A DNA stretch of 27,685 nucleotides from an uncultured Ectothiorhodospiraceae bacterium (lineage in GTDB: Bacteria > Pseudomonadota > Gammaproteobacteria > UBA6429 > Thiohalophilaceae). Under the pieces are notes generated by a model, which was given only the letters and a program-made list of their open reading frames with translations, was not told where the DNA came from and did not search any database. This document shows positions 1 through 7,605 of this stretch, piece by piece; the stretch's first letter is position 1; the number at the start of each line of letters is the position of its first letter. The DNA lies in contig CAMYMO010000387.1 in the NCBI GenBank assembly GCA_947259425.1, positions 1-27,685 on the forward strand, in the 5' to 3' direction. The position numbers were made by a program, and so were the translations under genes.

Positions 1-214
1 TCATGCTTTCAATGATGGACTTGTTATCTTCGTGCAGCATTTTAGCGGTTTCGATTAGATCACGTTGTTTGTCGACCACGATGACAATTCCGCGTGCAAA
101 ATAGGTTTGCAACTCCTGCCAACTCAAAGTCCCGGTTTCTAGATTGAGTTTCTGTGCCAGATCAAGATCGGGTTGCTGGCTGGGTTCATGGTGGTTAGGG
201 TCGTCATTTTTCAT
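1..214 (-). CDS. DUF2288 family protein, 3' end cut by window edge
   Basis: The reverse strand is open from an ATG at 214 down to base 1 with no stop, giving about 71 residues that begin MKNDDPNHHEPSQQ. A hydrophilic head is followed by a segment with LNLETGTLSWQELQTYFA and then a strand-like GIVIVV, which matches my memory of the DUF2288 family (short, cytoplasmic, function unknown). The C-terminal part lies outside the window. No good ribosome site is visible upstream of 214. It is divergent from the response regulator gene at 327, with a 112-base spacer that would hold both promoters. The reading frame is secure; the family name is from recognition only. Confidence 0.7.
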   Translation of the reverse strand, partial: MKNDDPNHHEPSQQPDLDLAQKLNLETGTLSWQELQTYFARGIVIVVDKQRDLIETAKMLHEDNKSIIESM

Positions 215-326
215 AATCTTGGTTTGATTTGCTAAGGAACAAGCGCTCCCTTACGAAATTGTTAGTATTATCGCATGCCGTAAATGCGTTAGGATAATTT
301 TTTATAAATTAATTCGCTGATTACTG

Positions 327-1013
327 ATGCCTCGAATATTAATTATTGAAGATGAACCAAAAGTTGCGGAATTTTTGCAGCTTGGATTACGTGAAGTGGA
401 ATTTGAGGTTCAGTGGGCGGCCAGTGGCGAAGATGGTTTGACCTGCTTATTAGAAAATCAACCCGATGCGGTCGTATTGGATCTAAATTTACCCGGTCGT
501 GATGGTCTGGATATTCTGTCAACGTTGCGCAAGCATCATGAGCAGTTACCGGTCTTGATTTTATCGGCGCGTGATGCGGTTGACGATCGAGTAACAGGAT
601 TAGAGCTCGGTGCAGACGACTATATGATCAAGCCGTTCGCTTTTCCTGAGTTAGTCGCGCGTTTGAAAGTAATGTTGCGACGAGAGAATCAAGGCAATGT
701 CTACGCATTCGAGCTTGCGGATTTATCGATTGATATCATTAGCCGCCAGGTCAAGCGCGGCAGCAAGAGTATTAATTTAACACCGCGAGAATTCGAAATT
801 CTCGAATTACTTTTTCGTAACTTAAAGCGCCCAGTATCTCGAAAGACCATAGCCCGTGATGTCTGGAAGGTAGAAAGAGCGACCCCCTTGGATAATGTAA
901 TAGATGTGCATGTCATGCGATTACGAAAAAAAATTGATGAAGATTCTGAGCTTAAACTCATTCAGACAATAAGGGGACTGGGTTTTATGTTAAGCGATGA
1001 AGAGCAGGAGTAG
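327..1013 (+). CDS. OmpR-family response regulator, CusR/CopR-like
   Basis: This is a 228-residue two-component regulator. Residues 1-118 are a receiver domain with the acidic pocket E8/D9, the phospho-acceptor D52 (in VLDLNLPGRDG) and the conserved lysine in MIKPFAF. Residues about 128-225 are a winged-helix DNA-binding domain ending in LIQTIRGLGFML. The stretches ARDAVDDRVTGLELGADDY and KPFAFPELVARL are typical of the heavy-metal (CusR/CopR/IrlR) branch of OmpR regulators. The partner kinase follows directly (stop at 1011-1013, probable kinase start at 1017), so they are co-transcribed and probably translationally coupled. soxB lies just downstream, which suggests, but does not show, control of thiosulfate oxidation. 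Metal sensing is the main alternative. Confidence 0.93.
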   Translation: MPRILIIEDEPKVAEFLQLGLREVEFEVQWAASGEDGLTCLLENQPDAVVLDLNLPGRDGLDILSTLRKHHEQLPVLILSARDAVDDRVTGLELGADDYMIKPFAFPELVARLKVMLRRENQGNVYAFELADLSIDIISRQVKRGSKSINLTPREFEILELLFRNLKRPVSRKTIARDVWKVERATPLDNVIDVHVMRLRKKIDEDSELKLIQTIRGLGFMLSDEEQE

Positions 1014-1016
1014 GTT

Positions 1017-2408
1017 ATTAGCTTAACAACTCGTACAAAATTTGTTTTGCTGTCAATGCTCAGCATGTCATTGATCCTGGTTATTGTCTATGTAACAACA
1101 ATTGGACTTTATTCGCGTTCGTTAATGCAGACTATTGACGAAAATCTCAAGTCCGATTTGCAGCGCGTAAAACAATATTTGAGTTTTAATCAGCGGGGTG
1201 ATCTTGAATTATATGCACAGCCGGCCGCTTCACTTGTTACACAAAATCATAACCGTAAGCTGATGTATTTAATTCGTGATAATAAGTTGAATGCGATACG
1301 GCGTTCTGCATCAATGATTTTTATTGAACCGCCAACGATTAATCTGGACCTCGTTGAAAATGAACAAAATTATCATAACTTTATTTTTTCGGATAAAGAA
1401 TACCGAATATATCAGCAAAGATACGCAGCTACAGAACATGCAGGGAAGGAAGATCTATACATCCAGTTAGTACAACCGCTTGAAGATTACCATCAGCAAG
1501 TAAATCAATTACTCAGTGCTATTTTATGGTTAATCCCAATACCATTAATATTAATTTCAGTGGGAAGTTGGCTGATCGCCGATCGAGCATTGCGACCACT
1601 GGCACGATTAAGCGACACTCTGACCAATATCGATTCACAACAACTCGATGTACGTGTCGAAGTCGAAAATGAAGATGATGAAGTGGGTAAAATTGCTTCG
1701 GCGACTAATACATTTTTAGATCGAATTGAAAGATCATTTAAATCATTAAAACGTTTTACCTCTGATGCTTCTCATGAATTGCGTACGCCATTAACAACGA
1801 TCCGTACCCAGGCCGAAGTGCTGTTAAGTCGCGAGCGAAGTCCGGCAGAATATAAGCAGGTTTTAGGTAGCGTACTTGAAGAAGTCGATCGATTAGAGTA
1901 TTTATCTGAAGCCCTATTGCAATTGACCCGTGGTGATGCTGGCATCATTAAATTAAATCGTAGCAGACAAGATATTTCAGAAATTTTGTATAACTGGATA
2001 GATAATTTACAGGCCCTGGCCGAAGAAAAACAAATTAGCTTCAATCTTGAAATAAGTAAGCAAATAAAAATAGAGGTCGATATTGCTATCTTTGAGAGAA
2101 TTTATATAAATATCATTCAGAATGCGATTGCTTATACGCCTCGAGGCGGAGAAATTACCATCAGGCTCAGCCAGGAGCCAACGCAGATTGTTTTTCAAGT
2201 AGCTGATTCCGGGCCAGGTGTGGCGGATGAAGATAAGCGGGCCATTTTCCAACGCTTTACCCGTTTAGATTCAACACGGCAACAGGCGAGCGGGGCGGGG
2301 CTTGGCCTGGCGATTACGCAATGGGCGGTTGAACTGCATAAGGGTTCGATAACGGTTATTGATAATAAACCTGTCGGCGCAGTATTTATCGTTTCAATTC
2401 CAACCTAA
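1017..2408 (+). CDS. Membrane sensor histidine kinase, probable AUU start
   Basis: This is an inner-membrane kinase paired with the regulator upstream. Counting from ATT at 1017 (463 residues) it has a first membrane helix at about 8-33, a periplasmic sensor of about 125 residues, a second helix at about 161-185, a HAMP linker, a HisKA domain with phospho-histidine H253 (SDASHELRTPLT), and an HATPase domain with N-box (NIIQNAIAYTP), G1 (DSGPGV) and G2 (GAGLGLAI). The start is odd. After the in-frame stop at 1011 there is no ATG, GTG or TTG before TTG 1047, which has no ribosome site. ATT 1017 sits six bases after AGGAG (1006-1010) and gives ISLTTRTKFVLL, a normal N-terminus for this family. 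If TTG 1047 is used the protein has 453 residues and loses ten. The kinase call is firm; the start is inferred. Confidence 0.9.
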   Translation: MSLTTRTKFVLLSMLSMSLILVIVYVTTIGLYSRSLMQTIDENLKSDLQRVKQYLSFNQRGDLELYAQPAASLVTQNHNRKLMYLIRDNKLNAIRRSASMIFIEPPTINLDLVENEQNYHNFIFSDKEYRIYQQRYAATEHAGKEDLYIQLVQPLEDYHQQVNQLLSAILWLIPIPLILISVGSWLIADRALRPLARLSDTLTNIDSQQLDVRVEVENEDDEVGKIASATNTFLDRIERSFKSLKRFTSDASHELRTPLTTIRTQAEVLLSRERSPAEYKQVLGSVLEEVDRLEYLSEALLQLTRGDAGIIKLNRSRQDISEILYNWIDNLQALAEEKQISFNLEISKQIKIEVDIAIFERIYINIIQNAIAYTPRGGEITIRLSQEPTQIVFQVADSGPGVADEDKRAIFQRFTRLDSTRQQASGAGLGLAITQWAVELHKGSITVIDNKPVGAVFIVSIPT

Positions 2409-2412
2409 CAAA

Positions 2413-2431
2413 TTCTTCAGAATCTCTTTAG
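2413..2431 (+). promoter_or_regulatory. Candidate response-regulator site upstream of soxB (direct repeat)
   Basis: In the 84-base gap between the kinase and soxB, TCTTCAG (2414-2420) is repeated as TCTTTAG (2425-2431), 11 bases apart start to start. OmpR-family regulators commonly bind tandem half-sites with one helical-turn spacing. A TATAGT hexamer (2466-2471) lies downstream without a recognisable -35 element, as expected for an activated promoter. This is inference from one degenerate repeat. Confidence 0.3.
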
Positions 2432-2492
2432 TTGAAGTTCGTAGGCCAACAACCCAAACTTAATCTATAGTCAATGATGTGAGAGTATAGTA

Positions 2493-4193
2493 ATGCAGAT
2501 TAGCCGTCGCGAGTTTCTTCAAACCTTAGCCGCCGCCGCCGCATCCGGTTATAGCCTTAATCTGGCAGCAAATTCACCAAGCCGATTTAAACCTGTTTCA
2601 ACTGATATGTATGAGTTACCGCCGTATGGTGATGTATCAATAATGCATATTACCGATGTTCATGCGCAATTAATGCCCATCTACTTTCGTGAACCGAGTA
2701 ATAATATTGGTGTCGGCGATGCCAATGGCAAGCCGCCGCATATAGTGGGCAATGATTTTCTAAGCTACTTTGGAGTAGAGAAAAATACGGCAGCCGCCCA
2801 TGCGTTTACTCACTTAAATTTTAGCGAGGCTGCACGACACTATGGAAAATTAGGAGGATATGCACATTTAGCATCTTTGGTTAAAAAGATCCGGGCCCAA
2901 CGACCTGCTTCATTATTGTTGGATGGTGGTGATAACTGGCAAGGATCGGCGACGGCACTTTGGACGCGTGCCCAGGATATGGTTGATGCGAGCAAATTAC
3001 TCGGTGTCGATATCATGACCGGGCACTGGGAGTTCACCTATGGTGCAGAGCGGGTAAAGGAGATTGTTAATAATGATTTTAAAAACAAGCTCGAATTTAT
3101 TGCACATAATGTCGTAGACACAGATTTTGAAGATCCTGTTTTTAAGCCGTATACGATTCGTGAATTGAATGGGGTGCAGGTGGCAATTATCGGTCAGGCC
3201 TTTCCTTATACTCCGATCGCCAATCCACGCTATATGGTTCCAAAATGGAGTTTTGGTATTCGAGATGAACAATGCCAGAAAATTGTCGATAAAGTTCGTT
3301 CATTAGGTGCAAGCGTTGTAATTATACTTTCTCACAATGGCATGGATGTCGACATAAAGATGGCATCGATGTTAAGCGGTGTTGATGCCATTATGGGTGG
3401 GCATACTCACGATGCGATTCCCCGACCCATCGAAGTAAAAAACAAATCGGGTAAGACGTTAGTCGTAAACTCGGGTTGTGCCGGTAAATTTATTTCGGTT
3501 TTAGATTTTAAAGTGACTAACAAAAGAGTGACAGGTTATCAGTATAAGTTGCTTCCAGTATTTTCGAATCTAATTGAACCGGATCGAGAAATGAGTGAAT
3601 ACATCACCCAGCTTCGATTGCCCTATTTGAATAAACTAAATGAAAAGCTAGCTATCAGTAATGACTTGCTTTATCGTCGCGGCACCTTCAATGGTAGTTT
3701 TGATCAGTTAATTTTGGATGCCATGTTAGCAACTCAGGATGCACAAATTGCCTTTTCGCCGGGATTCCGTTGGGGTATGAGTGTGTTACCAGGGCAAGAA
3801 ATTACTTTTGAAGACGTGATGACGCAAACGGCGATTACCTATCCAATTACGACAGTAACCTCAATGACCGGTAACCGGATTAAAGAAGTACTGGAGGATG
3901 TAGCAGATAATATTTTTAATCCTGATCCTTATAAGCAGCAAGGAGGCGATATGGTCAGAGTTGGTGGCATGCAATACGCTATTCAACCAAATTCGACTGT
4001 GGGTAATCGAATTCACAATATGACCCTTGATGGACAACCACTACTAGCAAATAAAAAATATAAGGTGGCGGGTTGGGCCAGTGTTTCACAGCCGCTGGAA
4101 GGTATTCCTATCTGGGATACGGTGGCTAATTATCTGCGAGATAAAAAGATCGTGGCAATATCCGATCTTAATCAACCTAAGATAATAAATTAA
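2493..4193 (+). CDS. soxB: SoxB, thiosulfohydrolase of the Sox pathway
   Basis: SoxB is the periplasmic dinuclear-manganese enzyme that hydrolyses the sulfonate from SoxYZ-bound intermediates, releasing sulfate. The 566-residue length is normal for the family. A twin-arginine signal (SRREFLQ, residues 4-10, followed by an alanine-rich helix) directs folded export. Metallophosphoesterase motifs are complete: D55/H57 in ITDVHAQ, D147 in DGGDNWQGS, the SoxB signature GHWEFTYG at 177-184, N206 in AHNVVD and H304/H306 in GGHTHD. The C-terminal 5'-nucleotidase-like domain contains GGDMVRVGG (484-492), a SoxB hallmark. The start is the only good ATG before the RR motif. The 84-base gap after the kinase may hold its own promoter. 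No soxA, X, Y or Z is present here, so its partners must be encoded elsewhere. Confidence 0.97.
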   Translation: MQISRREFLQTLAAAAASGYSLNLAANSPSRFKPVSTDMYELPPYGDVSIMHITDVHAQLMPIYFREPSNNIGVGDANGKPPHIVGNDFLSYFGVEKNTAAAHAFTHLNFSEAARHYGKLGGYAHLASLVKKIRAQRPASLLLDGGDNWQGSATALWTRAQDMVDASKLLGVDIMTGHWEFTYGAERVKEIVNNDFKNKLEFIAHNVVDTDFEDPVFKPYTIRELNGVQVAIIGQAFPYTPIANPRYMVPKWSFGIRDEQCQKIVDKVRSLGASVVIILSHNGMDVDIKMASMLSGVDAIMGGHTHDAIPRPIEVKNKSGKTLVVNSGCAGKFISVLDFKVTNKRVTGYQYKLLPVFSNLIEPDREMSEYITQLRLPYLNKLNEKLAISNDLLYRRGTFNGSFDQLILDAMLATQDAQIAFSPGFRWGMSVLPGQEITFEDVMTQTAITYPITTVTSMTGNRIKEVLEDVADNIFNPDPYKQQGGDMVRVGGMQYAIQPNSTVGNRIHNMTLDGQPLLANKKYKVAGWASVSQPLEGIPIWDTVANYLRDKKIVAISDLNQPKIIN

Positions 4194-4223
4194 ATAGACT
4201 GATTAGATTTGGAGTAATAACAA

Positions 4224-5165
4224 ATGAAAAAGATAATTTTATTTTTAGTATTGCTTGGCGCAAACCAACTGGTGTTAGCTGAAAAATTAAATATCTTGCC
4301 TAAACCACAAAAGGTTTCAGAGCATGTCTATGCCTGGATAGGCCCACATGGTGGACCGAACATAAAAAATAAAGGTTTCCGAATGAATATGGCCTTTGTG
4401 GTTGGCAGCAAATCGATCGCAGTCCTCGAATCCGGATTTTATCCCGCGATGGCAAAAGAGATGATAACCCAGATCAAGGCGATTAGTCCCTTACCGATTA
4501 AGTACGTCATCAATTCTAACTCTCAACCAGACCGGTTCCTGGGCAATGACGCTTTTCGAAAGATAGGTGCTGAAGTTATTAGCTCTGAAAAGGAAGCCGA
4601 GCGCATGCAGGAAAATGCCAATAACTATGCAATGATGCTTGAAATGACAATGAAATTTAAACAGCAGGATATTAAATTGCCAAACAAGCCAGGCCGGTTA
4701 TTAACAAAAAATACCAGGCTTGATTTAGGCGGCGGAGTGGAATTAGATGTCCATATTTATAAGGCAGCGCATACCCCGCAACCACTCATTGTGCATGTGA
4801 TCAGCGATAATGTTGTCTATGCAGGTGATATTTTATATTCGGGACGCATGCTGGCTGCGATTGAGGGAGGAAATATAAAGGAGTGGATTCAATCTTATCA
4901 ATATTTAAAGCGATTTTCAGCAGCTATCTTTATCCCAGGGCATGGCAAGCCGGCGCCGTTGTCTGCCTTTAAAAAATCGACTTATCAATATCTGCTGTTA
5001 CTTGATTCGCATATGACCAAAATGGTTGCAGAGGAAAAAACCATGCAAGATGCGATTCGGCGATTAGATCAATCCGACTTTTCATATTTAGAAAATTACC
5101 AGGCTCTGGCCGGGCGGAATGCGCATCGTGCCTATATCGAGGCCGAGCTCGCCGCATTTGATTAA
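4224..5165 (+). CDS. Exported SoxH-like metallo-beta-lactamase-fold protein with degenerate metal site
   Basis: This 313-residue protein starts with a Sec signal (cleavage probably after LVLA, residue 19) and has the metallo-beta-lactamase fold of SoxH-type proteins found near sox genes. Later fold motifs are kept: AAHTP (H183), YAGDILY (D202) and IPGHGKP (H240). The first metal motif HxHxDH is replaced by N99-S-Q101-P-D103-R104 in VINSNSQPDRFLGN, so three of four ligands there are gone, and the early Asp before Gly is Glu (VLESGF). The surrounding text still aligns well with the family, so this reads as evolved loss rather than a frameshift. It starts 30 bases after soxB and is surely in the same operon. 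A binding or scaffold role for a sulfur-pathway protein is possible; hydrolase activity is doubtful. Confidence 0.88.
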   Translation: MKKIILFLVLLGANQLVLAEKLNILPKPQKVSEHVYAWIGPHGGPNIKNKGFRMNMAFVVGSKSIAVLESGFYPAMAKEMITQIKAISPLPIKYVINSNSQPDRFLGNDAFRKIGAEVISSEKEAERMQENANNYAMMLEMTMKFKQQDIKLPNKPGRLLTKNTRLDLGGGVELDVHIYKAAHTPQPLIVHVISDNVVYAGDILYSGRMLAAIEGGNIKEWIQSYQYLKRFSAAIFIPGHGKPAPLSAFKKSTYQYLLLLDSHMTKMVAEEKTMQDAIRRLDQSDFSYLENYQALAGRNAHRAYIEAELAAFD

Positions 5166-5170
5166 AAATT

Positions 5171-5194
5171 GGTTTTATCTGTAAAAATAGAACC
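5171..5194 (+). terminator. Weak stem-loop after the soxB operon pair
   Basis: GGTTTTAT (5171-5178) can pair with ATAGAACC (5187-5194) across an eight-base loop, giving eight pairs including one G-U, right after the stop at 5165. There is no real U-tract downstream on the + strand, so it may only slow or protect the transcript end. Confidence 0.3.
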
Positions 5195-5298
5195 TTAGCA
5201 GCGAACACGGGCAGTTAAAAAGACCTAAAAAAAGTGTAAAACTCTGCGCCTGGGTGCCGATAATTGATAGTGACGCTCAACAACATACAGTATAAATT

Positions 5299-5715
5299 AT
5301 GCAAGCACTTGAAAAAACACATCGTTTTCGCCGGACTTTGGATAGCCTGATTCGATTTACCTCCTCAGTCGGAGAAGATACGGTTTTTAATGGATCTTTC
5401 AATGGTGGAGAAAATATCGTGGTCCGTGGTTTGGTACAAGGCGAAAGCGATATACAGGGAATTGTCGTCGTGACTGATACAGGACGTTGGCATGGCAAGT
5501 TAACCGCCGATGTTGTGATTGTCGCGGGTAAGGTTGAAGGCGATATTATTGCGCGCGAAAAGATCGAGGTTCACAGTATGGCCACGATTTTAGGGAATTT
5601 ACACAGCCCGATTATCGCGATTGAAACTGGTGCGATACATGATGGACGTATCGATATGACCAGTGTTGATCAACTTAAACATTTCGAAGAAAAACGAGAA
5701 TCCAGCAAGATCTAA
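5299..5715 (+). CDS. Bactofilin (polymer-forming cytoskeletal protein)
   Basis: This 138-residue protein matches bactofilins: a short disordered head (1-35), then a right-handed beta-helix core of about 95 residues with regular hydrophobic/glycine repeats (NIVVRGLVQGE, GIVVVTDTG, DVVIVAGKVEGDI, KIEVHSMATILGNL), and a short charged tail. Bactofilins form nucleotide-free filaments that organise cell-wall enzymes or polar complexes. There is no membrane helix, although family members often bind membrane through the N-terminus. It lies 133 bases after the metallo-beta-lactamase-fold gene, so it may have its own promoter, and it sits within the run of + strand sulfur genes. A sulfur-related role, for example organising internal globules or membranes, would be pure speculation. 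No M23 peptidase gene, the usual bactofilin partner, is adjacent. Confidence 0.9.
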   Translation: MQALEKTHRFRRTLDSLIRFTSSVGEDTVFNGSFNGGENIVVRGLVQGESDIQGIVVVTDTGRWHGKLTADVVIVAGKVEGDIIAREKIEVHSMATILGNLHSPIIAIETGAIHDGRIDMTSVDQLKHFEEKRESSKI

Positions 5716-5803
5716 TCTATTTACCAGGTTTTGTCTTGCCGCTCTTCTGATCCTCATGATAACTTGGTCTATATTTAATAGGCGTGTTATAGAATGAGTG
5801 AAC

Positions 5804-6244
5804 ATGGGCAACCAAGCTAATCAAAATGAAGTCCGAACTATTTCGCCAACCGAGGCAAAATCAATACTCGATAGTGAGCCAAAAAGTCTGTTAGTCGATG
5901 TACGTTCGCATATGGAGTTTCTATTTATCGGTCATCCGGTCGGGGCCGTTCATATACCCTGGATAGATGAGCCTGACTGGGATATAAACCCAAATTTTGT
6001 TCGCGAAATTCGCCAGTTATTACTTGGTGGCATGGCGCATGATGGTCATGGCGAACAGGTACCGGTGTTATTGATTTGTCGTAGCGGTAAACGTTCGAAA
6101 GAAGCCGGTGATCATCTCATTCAGCAAGGTTTTATCAACGTCTACAATATCGACCAGGGATTTGAGGGTGAATTAGATTCCGAGCATCATCGCAGTACTT
6201 CTGGTGGTTGGCGATATGAGGGACTGCCTTGGGAACAATGCTAG
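5804..6244 (+). CDS. Rhodanese-domain sulfurtransferase
   Basis: This is a single-domain rhodanese of about 146 residues, predicted to be cytoplasmic, with no signal peptide. The domain starts with ISPTEAKSIL, has the conserved VDVRSHMEF and the HIPW block, and carries the active cysteine in LLICRSGKRS (residue 92 counting from ATG 5804). The active loop CRSGKRS is intact, so sulfane-sulfur transfer is expected. An insert with several His and Asp residues (about 70-82) precedes the active strand. ATG 5804 was chosen because GAG lies five bases upstream; GTG at 5798 in the same frame would add two residues. Its place between the bactofilin and the DUF1223 gene, downstream of soxB, fits handling of sulfane sulfur from thiosulfate oxidation. 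Confidence 0.92.
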   Translation: MGNQANQNEVRTISPTEAKSILDSEPKSLLVDVRSHMEFLFIGHPVGAVHIPWIDEPDWDINPNFVREIRQLLLGGMAHDGHGEQVPVLLICRSGKRSKEAGDHLIQQGFINVYNIDQGFEGELDSEHHRSTSGGWRYEGLPWEQC

Positions 6245-6264
6245 GTTTACGTGGTCATTAACCT

Positions 6265-7017
6265 ATGCATACGAAAACACAAGAATATCTAAAGCAATCC
6301 ATAATTATTGTCTGTCTTGCTGCATTGATGGTGGCCAATACCCGGGCTGAGACCTTCACCAGTGGTGACCGGCAAAATACCTTGATAGAGCTGTATACTT
6401 CTGAAGGGTGCAGCAGCTGTCCACCTGCTGAGAAATATTTAAATAGCCTGATGGATGCCCCGCAGTTATGGAAAACCTATATTCCTATCGCCTTGCACGT
6501 GGATTATTGGGACTATCTTGGCTGGAAAGATCGGTTTGCTTCCCCCATTCATACGCAGCGCCAGCGCCAATATGCACGGGTTAATTTACAAAACACTATT
6601 TATACTCCCGGATTTTTTGTTAACGGTGAGCCCTGGCGCCGCGGTTTTTTCGGATCTGATCCGGCCGTGTCAAAAGATCAACCGGGTAAGTTATCGATTA
6701 CATTGAATAAAAATCAGATTAGTGCAGAGTTTATCCCCAGGCAGAGTGATGCACCTCAAGCATTAACCTTAACCGTAGCGATATTGGGCATGGGATTAAA
6801 GACCTCGATTAAAGCCGGTGAGAATTCAGGTCATGCTGCTTCGCATGAATTTGTTAATTTAAAATATACATCAAAAAATGCGACGGATAGAAAGTGGTCA
6901 TTTGCGCTGCCAAGCTATGATCGAATGGAGGCGACCCAGCTGGCTTTAGTTGCCTGGATAAGCAAGTCGGGTGATCCACGGCCGATTCAATCGGTCGGGG
7001 GTTATATTAATCACTAA
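6265..7017 (+). CDS. Exported DUF1223 thioredoxin-fold protein
   Basis: The protein has 250 residues, with a signal peptide (hydrophobic 11-25, cleavage likely after TRA, about residue 28) and then a thioredoxin-like domain. The family signature LIELYTSEGCSSCPPAE contains the CxxC pair C49/C52. The continuation HVDYWDYLGWKDRFASP is typical of DUF1223. The function of the family is unknown; the exposed CxxC in the periplasm suggests thiol-disulfide or sulfur chemistry. It follows the rhodanese by 20 bases and probably ends the operon. Its stop is only three bases from the stop of the convergent GbsR-type gene. Confidence 0.9.
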   Translation: MHTKTQEYLKQSIIIVCLAALMVANTRAETFTSGDRQNTLIELYTSEGCSSCPPAEKYLNSLMDAPQLWKTYIPIALHVDYWDYLGWKDRFASPIHTQRQRQYARVNLQNTIYTPGFFVNGEPWRRGFFGSDPAVSKDQPGKLSITLNKNQISAEFIPRQSDAPQALTLTVAILGMGLKTSIKAGENSGHAASHEFVNLKYTSKNATDRKWSFALPSYDRMEATQLALVAWISKSGDPRPIQSVGGYINH

Positions 7018-7020
7018 AAA

Positions 7021-7548
7021 TTATTTTTTACCAAGCAGGCTGGTTATCTTCGAGCCAAGTTTGATAAGTTTAATCAAAGTGGGCCTCGGCACCTTACGCA
7101 TTTGTTCGTAGTAAGTCGATATGGTTTCCATAAACTCGCGCACATCGCTAATACGTTTTTTAATTTCTTCCGGTGTTTCGTGATCATTGCCGCCTTCTAA
7201 TTCACAGGCACGTAACATGGTGAGTGTCGGATCGATTTCACGGCGTTTTCGCTCCTCCATGATCACCCGGAACATCTCCCATAAATCCTTAAGTGACTCG
7301 AAGTGGTCACGACGGTCACCCATCATATGGCTGACATGAATCAGGCCCCAGCTTTGTAGCTCTTTGATGCTGGTACTGACATTAGAACGGGCGACACTCA
7401 GGGTTTCCGCTATTTCCTCCGCATGCAGAGGCTCGGGCGATAAATAGAGCAGGGCGTGGATCTGCGCTACAGTTCGGTTAACGCCCCAGCGGGTCCCCAT
7501 TTCCCCCCAGTGGAGAATGTATTTTTGCATGATTGGTGTTAATTTCAT
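7021..7548 (-). CDS. GbsR/MarR-family transcriptional regulator
   Basis: This 175-residue DNA-binding regulator has an N-terminal helix (MQKYILHWGEMGTRWG) and then a winged helix-turn-helix of the GbsR branch: TVAQIHALLYLSPEPLHAEE, recognition region VARSNVSTSIKELQSWGLI, wing HVSHMMGDRRDHF. The C-terminal half (about 100-175) is helical and charged and probably dimerises. In known GbsR-type regulators the control is usually of osmoprotectant genes; no such gene is near, so the target is unknown. The promoter and an 18-base inverted repeat directly upstream indicate autoregulation. It is convergent with the DUF1223 gene. Confidence 0.92.
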   Translation of the reverse strand: MKLTPIMQKYILHWGEMGTRWGVNRTVAQIHALLYLSPEPLHAEEIAETLSVARSNVSTSIKELQSWGLIHVSHMMGDRRDHFESLKDLWEMFRVIMEERKRREIDPTLTMLRACELEGGNDHETPEEIKKRISDVREFMETISTYYEQMRKVPRPTLIKLIKLGSKITSLLGKK

Positions 7549-7561
7549 TTTTCATCACTCA

Positions 7562-7579
7562 TTTCAGTTAATACTGAAA
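7562..7579 (-). promoter_or_regulatory. Operator candidate of the GbsR-type gene
   Basis: TTTCAGT (7562-7568) and ACTGAAA (7573-7579) form a perfect 7-base inverted repeat around TAAT. It lies 14 bases upstream of the regulator start and overlaps the predicted -10 region and transcription start. MarR-type dimers bind such sites, so negative autoregulation is the likely role. Confidence 0.6.
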
Positions 7580-7605
7580 ATATTGAATACTCTCCTGACT
7601 GTCAA
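7577..7605 (-). promoter_or_regulatory. Sigma-70 promoter of the GbsR-type gene
   Basis: On the reverse strand a perfect -35 TTGACA (7605-7600) is followed after 17 bases by TATTTT (7582-7577) as -10. The predicted transcript start falls inside the inverted repeat at 7562-7579. Confidence 0.55.

Noticed and set aside
272..288. CGCAT/ATGCG inverted repeat upstream of the first response regulator gene
   Set aside because: Only five bases per arm with a seven-base spacer; expected by chance, and OmpR-type regulators usually use direct repeats.
5264..5296. TTGATA ... TATAAA as a promoter for the bactofilin gene
   Set aside because: The spacing is 21 bases and TATAAA touches the start codon; not a usable sigma-70 promoter as arranged.
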